64,000 nt of DNA from Allomyces arbusculus (GCA_027604705.1 JADHYV010000010.1:186001-250000); one strand, 5' to 3'. Numbered from the stretch's first letter, positions 46,452 to 57,976 are shown. The notes: generated from the sequence alone by a model not told the origin. A program made the numbers and translations.

Positions 46452-48031
46452 ATGGCCGACCCGAACCACTTTGACGTGCTCGTGCTCGGCACCGGCGTCG
46501 CCGAATCGCTGCTCGCCGCCGCCTACGCGCGCAAGGGCGACACGGTCCTGCACCTTGATGCGCGGCCCCACTACGGCGCCGCCTCGGCCGCGCTCTCCTT
46601 TCACGACCTGACCAAGCTCAACACGCTCGGCTGCTACACGGACCTGCGCCACGAGACGCGCCCTGACCAAGCCGCCTGGCTCGTCGACAAGTCGCGCGAA
46701 TTCGCCCTCGAGCTCAACCCGAAACTGCTCTACGCGCGCGGGTCCGTTGTCGACTTGTTTGCGACGACGGGCGTCGGGCGGCACCTCGACTTCAAGCTCG
46801 CCGAGGCGACGCGCGTGCACCGTGGGTCGGCACCGGGCGGGGACCAGGCGCTGCTCGTGCCGGCAAGTAAAGAGGACGTGTTTGCGAGTAAAGACTTGTC
46901 GCTAGCCGATAAGCGCCGGCTGATGAGATTTTTCACGACGAGTATGGCCATGGACGCGCCGCCCGCGACGGGTACGCTTCACATATTCCGATTTCTCCAC
47001 CCCACGCACCTTGCTGACCGTCTTGCGCTGTAGACGGCTCGTTCGCCGACTACCTCACGCAAAACGGGCTCACTGGTGCGCTGCAAGACGTGTTCGTGCA
47101 CGGCGTCGCCCTCTCGCGCACCCCCGGGTCCTCTCTCCCCGTGGCCGCGGGTATGGCGCGCGCGCACAAGTACCTGCACTCGATGGGCCGGTTTGGCGCG
47201 TCGCCCTTTTTGCTCGCCCAGTACGGTGTCGGCGCCGAAGTCGCCCAGGCGCTCTGCCGCGTCGCGGCCGTCTACGGCGGTGTCTACATTCTCGGCCGGC
47301 CCATCACGTCGGTCGCGTGGGAAGCGGACGCGCAAGTTTGGCGCGTGAAAGTGGACCTCGATCCGGTGCAGGAGTTTACCGCCAAGCGGCTTGTCACGAA
47401 CCAGGGGCATGTCGCGACGAGTTCGACAGTGGCGACGGGGAAGCCGATGTATGGCGCGCTGGTCGTGGCGCAGCGTCCCGTGCGCGAGGATACGGGGCTC
47501 GGGATCTATGTGGTTCCGCCGCCAGCGGATGGAATGGGGGAAGCCGTCCAGGTCGTGCACGCGTGCTCGGAGCTGAAAGTGTGTCCAGACGGCACGTTCG
47601 TCGTGCATTTCCGCGGATCATCCGAGGCCGATGTGGATCGTGCGATGGCGCTGCTATTGCCGAGCCCCGAGGGTACGATCTTGGTTTCTTCGCGGACTGT
47701 TTCACTTGTGTTGGCTCCTTTCTGACCCCGGTTTTGGATCGTGAAAACAGACATTCTTCACACGACGCGCTTTCTCCACCGTCCCGATGCGGCCGGGTCC
47801 GACGTGCCCGTCGTCACCGCCGCCGACGGCGCACCTATCACTGTCGTCCCGTGGCCTACCGCCGATCTCGACATGGATGCGGACTTGGACGCCGTGCTCG
47901 CCCTGTGGCACGCCGAGACGGGTCTCGACACGTTGCTTGAGCCACTGCCGAACCCAGACGAGGAGCAGATTGTGGCTGAGGCGCAGCAGGTGCAGGCGGA
48001 GGCGCTCGAGGAGCCGCCAACCAGTGCATAA
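46452..48031 (+). CDS. MRS6: Rab escort protein (geranylgeranyltransferase component A)
   Basis: Three exons (46452-46971, 47034-47672, 47751-48031) encode 479 residues. It presents newly made Rab GTPases to geranylgeranyltransferase II and delivers them to membranes. The N-terminus MADPNHFDVLVLGTGVAESL is the GDI/REP dinucleotide-fold start, followed by AARKG-type strand and HLDARPHYGAASAALS. Later come LNPKLLYARGSVVDLF, ADKRRLMRFF, DYLTQNGLTGALQDV, and YLHSMGRFGASPFLLAQYG with VAQALCRVAAVYGGVYILGR. The REP-type insert and longer tail argue against plain GDI, which would read GTGLTECILSG at the start. The C-terminal part (WHAETGLDTLLEPLPNPDEE) is weakly conserved. The second join uses GAG G/gtacga. 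Confidence 0.88.
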
Positions 48032-48252
48032 TGCAAGATGCTCCAGCTGCTCTGTACAAATATACGATTTTGATCCCTGCAACGCAACCGCTCCAGTCAA
48101 CCCATCCGCAAAAATGAATCTAATGCGAGTTTCTACGGGATCACTACATTTTGTTACAACTATTGCAACTCCACACACAATCCGAGCACAAACCAACCAA
48201 CGCAATACCGCAATCAACGGCACGACCAGCGCGCGCATACTCCCCACCCAAC

Positions 48253-49434
48253 TTACATATTGGGCCGGCGCTTGCCCGCGCGGTACTGGTCGATAAACGC
48301 GGCCTCCACGCCCAACTCTTGCGCCGCGCGATAAACCCACCCGTCACGCAAAAACTCGCGCGCGAGCATGACCGCATCCGCCTTGCCCTCTTCCACCACC
48401 TCGTTCGCCTCCTGCGCCGTCGTGATCAGCCCCACGGCCACCACCTTCAAGTTCGGCACGGCTTCCTTGACCCGCTGCGCAAACGGCACCTGGTAGAGCG
48501 GTCCCACGGGAATCTTCTGTTCCGGGTGGTTCCCACCCGTCGAGCAATCGAGCACGTCGACGCCGAGCGGCGCGACCATTTTCGCAACCTCGATCACTTC
48601 GTCAATGTCCCACGACGAGTCGGCGACCCAGTCCGTGCACGAAAGGCGCAGGAAGACCGGTTTCTCCGCGGGCCAGACGGCGCGGACGGCTTGCACGATC
48701 TCCATCAGAAACCGCGCACGGTTCTCGAGAGACCCGCCGTACGTGTCGGTGCGTGCATTCGACACGGGCGACAGGAACTGGTGGATCAGGTACCCGTGCG
48801 CGCCGTGGATCTCGACCACGTCAAAGCCCACCTTTTCGCACCGGACCGCCGCGTCGGCAAATGCTTGGACCAAATCCTTGATTTCGTCAACAGACAATTC
48901 GTGCGGCATCGCCATCGACTCGTCCCACTGCACTGGCGACGGCGCGACCACGGCGTTCGGCCACCCGCCGTCGGATTCCGGCACGAGGCCACGCCCCAAA
49001 TCGGGCACAAACGGCGCGTACATGCACGCCTTGCGCCCGGCGTGCGCGAGCTGGATCCCGAGTTTGCCGTCGTGGTGGTGGACAAAGTCGGCAATGCGTT
49101 TCAGCGGCGCGATCTGCGTGTCCGACCAGAGCCCGAGATCGTTGGGGCAGATGCGGCCCTCGGGGGTCACGGCGGCTGCTTCCATCATGGTCAGGCCCAC
49201 TCCGCGGAGGGCGAATTGGCCCACGTGGACGAGGTGAAAGTCGGTTGCGATGCCCTCGGTCGGGTGCGCCGAGAACATGCACATGGGGGAGACTTGGATG
49301 CGGTTCGCGAAGGTCACGCCGCGGATGGTAAGCGGTTGGAACAGCGCGGGCGCGGTGAGCGGGTCGTGCGCGGCGCCGGGGGTCGCATGCTGCTGCACGA
49401 AGTATTGCTGGGCGGGCGCATCGTTGACGGTCAT
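48253..49434 (-). CDS. NADPH-dependent old yellow enzyme, YqjM class
   Basis: A single exon of 393 residues. This FMN-dependent ene-reductase reduces activated C=C bonds of enals, enones and similar electrophiles with NAD(P)H. Marks of the YqjM (class III) branch are RIQVSPMCMFSA with the redox-sensing Cys, the active-site pair in IQLAHAGRKA, DVVEIHGAHGYLIHQFLSPV followed by SNARTDTYGGSLENRARF, and the phosphate-binding end VVAVGLITTAQEANEVVEEG with LAREFLRDG. No targeting signal is seen, so it is probably cytosolic. Length is slightly above the bacterial enzymes because of a 25-residue N-terminal leader. The physiological substrate is unknown. Confidence 0.93.
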   Translation of the reverse strand: MTVNDAPAQQYFVQQHATPGAAHDPLTAPALFQPLTIRGVTFANRIQVSPMCMFSAHPTEGIATDFHLVHVGQFALRGVGLTMMEAAAVTPEGRICPNDLGLWSDTQIAPLKRIADFVHHHDGKLGIQLAHAGRKACMYAPFVPDLGRGLVPESDGGWPNAVVAPSPVQWDESMAMPHELSVDEIKDLVQAFADAAVRCEKVGFDVVEIHGAHGYLIHQFLSPVSNARTDTYGGSLENRARFLMEIVQAVRAVWPAEKPVFLRLSCTDWVADSSWDIDEVIEVAKMVAPLGVDVLDCSTGGNHPEQKIPVGPLYQVPFAQRVKEAVPNLKVVAVGLITTAQEANEVVEEGKADAVMLAREFLRDGWVYRAAQELGVEAAFIDQYRAGKRRPNM

Positions 49435-50314
49435 TTTGGTCGATTTCGCAGTTGGGCCAGGGCAGGCTGGTTGGCGTCGAGCGGGTGGAGAGAGAAGAGC
49501 GTGGAGCCGTTCTGAAGAGACCAGCAGCGGCTGTACTTAACGTGGGTGTCGTGAACGTGAGGCGCGCGCCGGATGAATGATGGTGATCAGGTCCCCCGAT
49601 GGGGTGGCGACATGGGATCGGGCCATCACACGGACAAATGCTTTGTCACGCGTGCCCTGCCGATCGCACGAGGGCCCATTGGGACGGTCCCTGCCACGCA
49701 TCGTGACGCAACCTGACAGGTCAGGCCCCGTCATCCACCTTCCGCGCAGAAGACCAATTTGAGTTGTGTCTTCTTCTCACCTTGAACGTCGCACAAGCGC
49801 GTGGATGGGTCGCAACCCGCACCGTTCAAGCTTGCGTGAGCACCCGCGGCCCACAACAATCCCAGGACCAGCGAGCTGCTCAATGCTCAACAGCAGGGCC
49901 GACGGCAGCCCGGCCTAAGGAGCACCAACGTCGTCATGAAGCGGGGCCGGACCTCCTCTCTCTCCTCGACGGTACCATCCATCAGCTCCACCACCAAGGA
50001 CGGCACGCGCCGGCACCAGTGGTTCCCCTGGCTCGAAACCGGCCCAACCAACCCACCAATCCGCCCGAATTTGCGCCATCGCTGGCCGTTGACGAATCCG
50101 GGTCCCCTTGTTCCTGTCCACCCCGACTCTCTCGCGCGCGCCGACAACGCACGCGCAGCCATCGACCGCCACCGCCACAACGACAATCCGGCCGGTCCAG
50201 GCCCTTGTCCCGCATCCGTGCCGTTGTCTCCACCCCAAGCCGTTCTCGGCACCTCGCCGTTGCCTCCACCCACCGGCGAAGCACCGAGTCTTCCTGTGCC
50301 ACCCCCTTTGCACG
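49435..50314. promoter_or_regulatory. divergent promoter region, old yellow enzyme / F-box-like gene
   Basis: 880 bases separate two divergent genes. The right part (49900-50314) is GC-rich and open in several frames, including an in-frame extension of the F-box gene from 50108, but codons there look like leader sequence. Confidence 0.4.
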
Positions 50315-51706
50315 ATGTTGTCAAGCATTTTCCCACCTACCCCGCTGCGCCGCACTGGAGCTGTACTCCCAACGCTGCCCGAGCCCGTTCTCGCCCGCAT
50401 TCTTGACCACGTTGCAGCCACGGATCTGGGCGCACTCGCTCGCTTTCGCGCCACGTCGACGACCATGCTGCACCACGCGCAACGTGCCATCGCGCGATAC
50501 TTGTTACGCGGGGGGATTCCGCTGCAGCTGCACTGGTCCCTGGCCGCGCTTGGGAGCGGTGCGACCGACGCGCCGCTCAGTACGGTGCCGATGCGTGTTG
50601 TTGCCGTGCACCCAGACGCTGAATTGTGTGTTCTTGAGGTGGACGTGGTGAGCGAGGATCAGGATGTGATCATGGACCATGACGTCGACCGGCGCGTCGC
50701 GCAGTTGGCGCTGGATATCGTGCAAACGTCGACGTGGTGGTGTCTGAGGATGACGCTTGAGATGGCCGCTGCGGTGAGGGTGCTGAGGAGGACGGGCGTG
50801 GATCCGATGCATCGGCACCGGCTCATCGACTACACACACACAGGTACGATGTCCGAATGTTGGCGGATCGGCAATGTGCAGCAAAACTGACCGCCCCGTT
50901 TTCTCCATTCAGGCCCGTACTCGCCATCCTGCGACGAAATGCACGTTCTCTCCATGCACCCAACGTCGCTCGCGCCCACCGTTGCGTCCAGCAGCACCAT
51001 TCCGGCGAGCACCGCCGCGGCCGCCGCCGCACGATTGACCCCGCATGACCGCCAATTGATCGAAGGGCCCGCGGTCCTTGGCACCGCACACGAAGTCGCG
51101 TTCCGGTCGACCATTTACGAGTCCTTTACGGCAACGCACCGCGTGCTCGACGTGACCCAGTCGCGACACGTCGTGTCGTGGACGCACCTCTTCCGGTTAC
51201 TTGTGCGCGGCCCTGCGGCCACGGGGCGAGCGGGCCGACCGCGACCGGTCGTCGCGGACGCGCGAAATTCTTTGAGTGGAGGGTGGATGCTCGCGAGCGG
51301 GACGGTGCCGGCTGCGATCGACGCGGCGGTGCGGATCGTCCTCCCAACCCTCACGCCGCACGGATCACCCACCGCCCCGCGACACGTTCGTCGGCGAAAC
51401 TCGGCTGCAACTGCGGCCGCAGCGGTGGTTCCACTCGTGCGTTCTGTCGCGCTCATGGACGTGGACGGCGACGTGGATATGGAGGGGGCGAGCAAACGCC
51501 CGTGTCCTGCAGGTGCAGCAGCGGGGCACGTGCCAGTGAGCGTGCCGGCCCCCGCGACAGGTTCGCTGACGTGTCGAATGAGTACGGCGGCGGCAGGGCG
51601 CGGGATGCCGGCGGGGCTCGATGCGGGCGCGGTCGCGCGGCTGAGTGGGTGGCGGAAATTGACGGACGTGGATTCGGTGCAGCTGCACCGCGCAAGCCAT
51701 TTTTGA
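50315..51706 (+). CDS. F-box-like protein of unknown substrate
   Basis: Two exons (50315-50843, 50913-51706) encode 440 residues. An F-box-like motif lies near the N-terminus (LPTLPEPVLARILDHVAATD, then LGALARFRATSTTMLHHAQ), consistent with a Skp1-binding SCF adaptor. The remainder has mixed strands and helices (DVDRRVAQLALDIVQTSTWW; HEVAFRSTIYESFTATHRVL) with no repeat or domain I recognise. A disordered Ala/Arg-rich stretch (VRRRNSAATAAAAV) occurs near 350. The 3' end of exon 1 is a CA run directly followed by gtacga. The tail WRKLTDVDSVQLHRASHF is well formed. The in-frame ATG at 50108 is an alternative start. Confidence 0.7.
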
Positions 51707-52222
51707 CTGACAAGAGAGGACGGAGAGGTTGGGTAAGTGGGGAGAGGTGTCGGAAATTCATGTATTTTTGAGCCGTCGTGCGTCACAGCCACATCGAGCA
51801 GACAGGACAGGGGAGGAAGTCATGGGGGACAGTGTTGCCCAACTGCACGTGTTGGTCACGGCTCGAATGGGCAGGGCTGCGAAGGGAGGTGTCAACGCTT
51901 GGCACTTGCAGGGACCACTAACACACGCGTCGTGCTCGTCAACGCTGCAGTCGGTCGTGCAGGCGGCCCCGCCGCTCCGGCACGACCATTGCTCTCCTCG
52001 CGTGTGTCCGCTCGCCCTCCACGACGACCGCGCGACTCTCACCGCAGGCTCTAGAACGCGCCCGCACCCCACCCGACTCCCCGCACTCGACGCGCCCGGC
52101 TCCCGCACGCACGTCGGCCACACGCGCAACTGCAAGTCAGCAACTGGTCCACTTTACACCGCACCCGAGACCCCGACGTCCCTGCGACCCGACCCGACCC
52201 ATCACCCCACTCCACTGCCACG
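51707..52222. other. intergenic, F-box-like gene to SIP5
   Basis: 516 bases with the 3' flank of one gene and the promoter and leader of the next, same orientation. Nothing specific is recognised. Confidence 0.45.
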
Positions 52223-54036
52223 ATGGGCAACAGCCAGAGCGCGCTGCCGACCGACGCGCCCACGGCGCGCGCGTCCGCCGATACGTCGTCGCGGCACCGG
52301 TCCTCGCACCACCACGGCTACCCCGGTTCCTCGCTCGACGCGTCACGCCGTGCCGCCCTCAGTTCCCGTTCCACCGGCAGCTTGCGCGACGCCGATGCGA
52401 CCGCTCGTCGAGCCGCACGCCGTGCCGCGCGACAAGCCGCCGAGCAGGCGCAACAGCAGCGCGAGCCGATTGACACTTCGGAAATCGTCGATGGCGGGCA
52501 CGTTGCACCCGTGAATGCGCTCTACCACGCGACGCACCACTACGACCCGTACCTCGTCCGGGACCTGATCCGCGTGCGCCGGCTGGCCCCGTTTTATGCG
52601 GGGTTGGAAGACGTGGACGAGGATGAGATTGCGGCCATGGCCGCAGCCTCGCTCGTTGCCGGTCCGGCCGCACCAGCGTCCGCGGCGGGTTCGGGAGCGG
52701 ACACCGAGGACGTGGCGCGCGTCAAGGCCTGGATGGCGCGCGTCGGCGGCGCGATTGAGTGCCCCATTTGCTTTCTGGTGCGTCCACTGCGTTCTCTCGC
52801 TCGTCCAGGGACCCCAATCCGCGCTCATCACACTCGCGCACGCGCTTACGTCACCAACACTAGTTTACGGCGCAAAACATCAACCGGTCCAAGTGCTGCG
52901 ACCAGCCGATTTGCACCGAGTGCTTTGTGCAGATCAAGCGGCCGGATGCGACCAATCCCGCCGACTGCCCGTACTGCGCGATGCCCGGATTCGCCGTCTA
53001 CTACACGCCACCTAACCCGACCCCGCTCCCGGCGGTGCTTTCCGCACCGGCCGCGACGGAGCCGATTGCCGTTCCAACATCCTCGTCGTCGTCGCACCTG
53101 GCCGCACCCGAACCCTGGCCATCCACGACCTCGGCACACTCGCTCGGGGCCACCGACCTCTCCGTCAGCCCACGCGCAACACTCACTGTAACCGCGACCA
53201 CCTACACGCGCACGACGCGGTCCGCATCGACCTCGGCGCTCCCGACCGCCACCTCGTCCACCGCCAACGACACCGATTCCGATTCCAATGCGGCGCGTCC
53301 GTCGACCGACACCGCCGTCTCGACGTCGGCCTCCCCCGGCGACCCTATCACGTCGGACGCGATCCGGCCCGAGTACGTGCGGCAGCTCAAGCAGCAGCAC
53401 CAGCTCGACACGTTGCGCGAGCACCAAGAGGCGGCCGCAGGCCGCATTCGCCGGTTGCTGGTCGAGCAGCAGCAGGCAGGGGCGATTCCGGCGGCGGCTG
53501 CGACGGCGGCGCTGCTTGCCATGACGCTTGGCGCTGGAGGTGGGGGTGGAGGCAACAGTCGCGCGCGGTCGTCCCGGTCAGGCCGATCGGATCGGTCGCC
53601 CGCGGCGTCGGCGGTCCCGGCAGCCCCCGCATTCGGGGTGGACTTGGAGGAACTGATGGTGATGGAGGCGATTCGGCAGAGTTTGGCCGAGGAGGAGGCG
53701 AGGACGCTGCGGCAGCAGCGCGAACAGCAGCAGCAGGGGCAGCAGCAGACGGGGTCAGCGAGTGGCGAGAACGCGTCGGGACCAGTACCAAGGCGGGATA
53801 CAGACGAAGAAGTGGCATTACCGGCGTCGTCGGCGTCTGCCGAGCCGTCGTCGTCGTCACCAAACGAAGAGGCTGCGCCAGCGGACGCGGTGAGCCCCAT
53901 TGTCGACCCTGCGGACGCGGCGGCACCGCCAGAACCAGTGGTTGCGGGGCTTGGGGAGAAGCCGGCCCCGCCGTCGGCCGCGTCGTTGCACGAGGCCGAG
54001 GGGGTCGGCGCGTCGTCGTCGGCGGCCGCGTCCTAG
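52223..54036 (+). CDS. SIP5: SIP5-family RING-type protein, probably N-myristoylated
   Basis: Two exons (52223-52777, 52864-54036) encode 575 residues. Yeast Sip5 binds the Snf1 kinase and its phosphatase Reg1-Glc7. The N-terminus MGNSQS is a good N-myristoylation site. A conserved segment [20 protein letters not shown] and [15 protein letters not shown] precedes the RING-like zinc site [35 protein letters not shown] and CPYC, which the intron divides. The rest is disordered Ser/Thr/Ala-rich sequence with a helical segment ([39 protein letters not shown]) and a conserved stretch [20 protein letters not shown] that resembles a ubiquitin-interacting motif. With the CaMKK-like kinase in the window this suggests SNF1 signalling, though linkage alone does not prove it. 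Confidence 0.88.
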
Positions 54037-54799
54037 GCGACTGGCCGACTGGGTCGGAGATGGCCGTCGGCAGAGCAGAGAAAGAGCGGAGTGGAGTGTG
54101 GGTGGGTGGGCATGCACATTATTATTCAATCGTCGTTTGTTGTTGGTTCCCCATGTTTCGGCCCGACTGGATCGAGCGCGACACACATCGCCAACAAATC
54201 GAAGCCCTGCCAGGAACTGGCATGCCTTCGCACCGTGAGGTTGTTCGTGTGTTATGTCAGTTTTCCAATTCCAGTCCCATTGCGCGATTGTCACGGTGCA
54301 CATCACGACACCCAGCCCGTCCCCGCCGTCACCCCTACCTGCTCCACCCCGGTGCCCTCCCCACATCCGCGTGCGTCACTGATTGGTTTCCTGCGAACCA
54401 GGAAGCTGCCTCTGCGCGCCAGCTCTGACTGATTGCGGTGGAGGCTGAATCACGCCTGGCGTGAACGATCTGTCACAAAAATCGACATGCGCGCAATTTG
54501 GTTCTGCACCGCCGGCGATCAGTCCAAGCCGGCACGGTGGTGACTGGTGAGCCATCGCGCCTCGTTGAAATCTGCTCCGCTTGGTCCACCTGTCAAGACT
54601 GCTGTGCCACCTGCTGGAGCAATTCGGAAACGCTGTTCTCGTGCCGACCCTTGCGCACGTTTTGTTCGCCGGCAGCCCGTGATCACTCCCGATCCTCCTC
54701 GCCGACCATAAAGCGGCCGGGTCCCCGCACGCCGTCACATCCGCTCCCCGTGCTCGACCGACCCTCTCCTCTCTCTCAAGTCCTCCAACCAAACACGCC
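54037..54799. other. intergenic, SIP5 to DAHP synthase
   Basis: 763 bases holding the SIP5 3' flank and the DAHP synthase promoter. A TGACTC-like Gcn4 site would be expected for this gene; I see only partial forms (TGACTGATT near 54426), so no site is claimed. Confidence 0.4.
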
Positions 54800-56032
54800 A
54801 TGATGACTGCCACCCCGACGCTCGTTGCCGCCACGTCCCCGACCACGACGACGACCAAACAACCCGCGACCACGACCGACTGCGGCTGCCATGTCGACCC
54901 ACAGCCTGTTGCCGGACGCGACACGCAATCCCGGTCCGACTCGGCTCTCCAGGACGTCGAGGCGCAGGTCACCGACGACGTGCGCATCGACGGGTACGAC
55001 CCACTCATCCAGCCCGCGTTGCTCGAAGCCGAGATCCCGCTTTCTCCGAAGGCCAAGCAAACCGTCATTCTCGGCCGCGCACGCGCCGCGCAAGTGCTGA
55101 CCGGCGCCGACGACCGCCTCCTCGTGGTCGTGGGCCCGTGCTCGATCCACGACGTTCAAGCGGCCAAGGACTATGCGCACCGCCTGGCGCAAGTGGCCCG
55201 CCGGCTCGACCACGACCTGGTGGTTGTGATGCGGTGCTACTTTGAGAAACCGCGCACGACCGTTGGGTGGAAGGGGCTCATCAACGACCCGGACCTCGAC
55301 GGCAGTTTCCAAATCAACAAGGGTCTGCGTATTGCGCGCGCGTTTCTCGAGTACGTCGCCGGCACCGTGGGCCTCCCCATCGGCGTCGAATTGCTCGACA
55401 CGATTTCGCCGCAGTTCCTTGGCGACTTGATCAGTTGGGGCGCGATTGGCGCGCGCACGACCGAGTCGCAATTGCACCGCGAGTTGACGTCGGGCGTTTC
55501 GTTCCCCGTCGGGTTCAAGAACGGCACCGATGGGCGGCTCGCGATCGCGATGGACGCGATCAAGTCAGCCGCGCACCCGCACCGATTCCTGGGGGTCACC
55601 AAGACGGGCCAGGCCGCGATTACCAAGACGCGCGGGAACGATCTGTGCCATGTGATTCTGCGCGGTGGGCTGGCCGGGCCCAACTTTGACGAGCCGTCGG
55701 TGACAGCGGCCGCCAAGGCGCTCAAGGACGCCAAGATTGCGAATGCCGCGGTCATGGTGGACTGCTCGCACGGCAATTCGCAGAAAAAACACCGCAACCA
55801 GATGCTCGTCGCCGAGGATATTGCCCGGCAGGTTGCGCATGGGTCGAACGACGTGTTTGGCGTCATGATCGAGTCGTTCCTCGAGGAAGGGCGCCAGGAG
55901 ATTTCCGCCGAGATGAAGTACGGCCAGTCGATTACCGACGCGTGCCTGTCGTGGGAACAGACGGTGCCCGTGCTTGAGCGGCTCGCCGAAGCTGTGCGCG
56001 CGCGTCGTGCCCGTCGGTCGACGTTCCACTAA
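54800..56032 (+). CDS. 3-deoxy-D-arabino-heptulosonate 7-phosphate (DAHP) synthase
   Basis: A single exon of 410 residues. It condenses phosphoenolpyruvate with erythrose 4-phosphate, the entry step of the shikimate pathway to aromatic amino acids. After a Thr-rich leader come VRIDGYDPLIQPALLEAEIP, VVVGPCSIHDVQAAKDYA, MRCYFEKPRTTVGWKGLIND, DGSFQINKGLRIAR, GVELLDTISPQF with DLISWGAIGARTTESQLHRE, PVGFKNGTDG, MVDCSHGNSQKKHRNQ and GVMIESFLEEGRQ. These are the type I (AroG/ARO3/ARO4) residues for metal and substrate binding. Fungi have isozymes inhibited separately by Phe or Tyr; I cannot assign which. The leader of about 60 residues is longer than in yeast and includes a CGC motif. Two ATGs overlap at the start (54800 and 54803). 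Confidence 0.95.
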   Translation: MMTATPTLVAATSPTTTTTKQPATTTDCGCHVDPQPVAGRDTQSRSDSALQDVEAQVTDDVRIDGYDPLIQPALLEAEIPLSPKAKQTVILGRARAAQVLTGADDRLLVVVGPCSIHDVQAAKDYAHRLAQVARRLDHDLVVVMRCYFEKPRTTVGWKGLINDPDLDGSFQINKGLRIARAFLEYVAGTVGLPIGVELLDTISPQFLGDLISWGAIGARTTESQLHRELTSGVSFPVGFKNGTDGRLAIAMDAIKSAAHPHRFLGVTKTGQAAITKTRGNDLCHVILRGGLAGPNFDEPSVTAAAKALKDAKIANAAVMVDCSHGNSQKKHRNQMLVAEDIARQVAHGSNDVFGVMIESFLEEGRQEISAEMKYGQSITDACLSWEQTVPVLERLAEAVRARRARRSTFH

Positions 56033-56228
56033 GTCGCGACGCGTTGGTATTGGCGAGTTGCGGGTGGTTTTGGTTTTGTTTTGGGCGTGGATCGTCCCTT
56101 TCGATTGTTGGATACGCGCTTTTGCCAAAATATCGGTGGACGCGTGGAGGAGTGAAGCATGGTTCTCTGTACATATTTCAATGAAATCCAACGTGCTCTC
56201 CACAAACTCATACCATCTCTGACCCCGC

Positions 56229-57654
56229 TCAAAAGCCATACTTCTTCGACGCGATTCGCTTCTTGACCCGATTCGCGGAAAACATTTGCTCCATGTCCCC
56301 CTGCTGCGACACAGCCTTTTTGGCCAGAGCCATAATCGACAGCTTGGTGTTGGCCGACATGGCTTGGTTGATGGGCTAGGAAACGGGTGGAGAACGGTGA
56401 GTTTCGTTGTTGCTCGGTGACGCGCGCCGGACGAGGAAACTGGAATAAAGAAAACGTACTTTGGGCGCCGCGGCCAAGTGCGCCTGGCTGACCTGTTCGA
56501 GGTCCTCGGCGGCGAGCGACTCGCGCACGTTCACGGACCGCACGGCAATTGACGACTGGCGCAACTGCTTGTCGGAGATGCCGAGCTTGCGCAACTACAG
56601 AGCGACTGAGTTCCCAGTCCGACAGTATGATGGAAAAGAGGAGAACGTACGTCGCGGCGATCAACCCCGAGTTGCTGCGTCACGTCGTCGGCGGGAGCAG
56701 GCAGGTGCGCGGCACTCGACGACGATGGCGCGCCGTACGCGTACGCCTCGGACGGGTGCGCGACGGCGTACGCGGAAGACGGATGCGGTGCGGCCGGATC
56801 GAGCGGCCAGGAGGGCGTCTCGGACGGGTACAAGGAGAGAGCGGGAGCTGGCGGTGCGAACGAGGCTGAGGGCTCGGGAAGCGAAGGTAATGGGCTCAAT
56901 GCGCCGCCTAATTTGTTGTCCACTGCGTCAGCATCAGATACGAAGCGCAAGCCGCCGGGATGCTGCGAGGAACCGCACCGAATGAAAACAAGGATGAGCT
57001 CGACTTGGCGACCTTCTTGGCCACGGGGGCAGGGGCCCCCTTGACGGGTGCCGGCGCCGGTGCCGGTCCTGGTGCTGGTCCTGCCTCTACAGCATCCACG
57101 TTGGTGTCGTCGCTGGGTCGCGGTGCTGGCGACTCTGCGCGCGATGCGGCACCTGCTGAACCCGACACAACCTTGACCACCGTCCTCTTCCCAGCACCCG
57201 CCTTAACCGCCGACGGCGGCGCAAGACTACTAGCCTTTGCAACCGACGGCGGAGCGAGACCCTTGTCTCCGGCCGCCGGCGTCACGCTCGGCGTCACGCT
57301 CGGCGTCACGCTCGGCCCCACCCCAGCAGCACTCGTGTGCTTGGGCGCCGGCAAGAACGCAAACAGCCCCGCATCACCACCTCTCTTGGCTCCACCCATC
57401 ACTGGCCGCGGCGGCGACGGAGGCGCGTTGGCATCGTCATCTTTGGTGGTGTCGCCCACGACAAACGTGACGGGCCCAAAGTCGCGCTTTTGCTTTTTGG
57501 CGGTGCCGAGCCACGACGACGCGCTTGGGTCAGCCGGAACGAATTTTTCGGGTGTCAGAGCTGGGGATGCTGGGCGCTTGGCCGGGATGGCAGGAGTTTC
57601 GTGGTCGGACCCGTCGTCGTCGGACGAGCTATAGTTGGCGAGCAGGCGCGACAT
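56229..57654 (-). CDS. PRCC-family nuclear protein
   Basis: Four exons (57654-56979, 56922-56651, 56594-56460, 56375-56229) encode 409 residues. Human PRCC is a spliceosome-associated nuclear protein also reported to bind MAD2B. The N-terminus MSRLLANYSSSDDDGSD matches the acidic Ser/Asp opening of the family. A Pro/Ala-rich middle has three tandem SVTP units (codons near 57280-57315). The conserved C-terminus LRKLGISDKQLRQSSIAVRS, then LEQVSQAHLAAAPKPINQAM, ends with MFSANRVKKRIASKKYGF, like the KYGF end of PRCC. Exon joins restore this tail. The start chosen is the one matching the family; upstream in-frame residues to 57831 look like leader. It diverges from a CCDC174-like gene. Confidence 0.8.
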
Positions 57655-57976
57655 GGCGCGTGCTTTCGGGGAGCCGGGTGGGGAGGGTGTGGAGCGACAA
57701 TTGCGGGCGGTGCTGCAAGTTCGGCAGGCGAATGCAGGCCTAGAATCGTTGTGGCTCGTCGTCGATGAGGAGCACGGTGCTGGTGACGGTGGCAGCGGCT
57801 GGCAGCAGCTGTCAAAACACTGACTTGGCAAGTGCCCGCGTCCACATCGAATTCCGCGTCACAGCCCCGTGCATAGCTCCGGCTCGACCTTGATTTTGCC
57901 AACCAAACGACGTCGCTGCCGAGCGCCCAGCGCTGCCACAGCTCGGCGCACTCGTATCAGCACACTCTTTAACATC
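57655..57976. promoter_or_regulatory. divergent promoter PRCC / CCDC174-like
   Basis: 322 bases between two divergent genes whose products both appear to be nuclear RNA-processing factors. A shared bidirectional promoter is plausible; no motif could be assigned. Confidence 0.5.

Noticed and set aside
50108-50314. In-frame N-terminal extension of the F-box-like gene
   Set aside because: The 69 extra residues are Pro/Thr/Arg-rich with no sign of conservation, and the F-box sits near the N-terminus when the later ATG is used.
54420-54440. Gcn4-like site upstream of DAHP synthase
   Set aside because: Only a partial match (TGACTGATT) is seen, which is expected by chance in a 760-base promoter.
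57655-57831. In-frame extension upstream of the PRCC start
   Set aside because: The family begins with an acidic Ser/Asp segment right after the initiator Met, which matches the downstream ATG at 57654.
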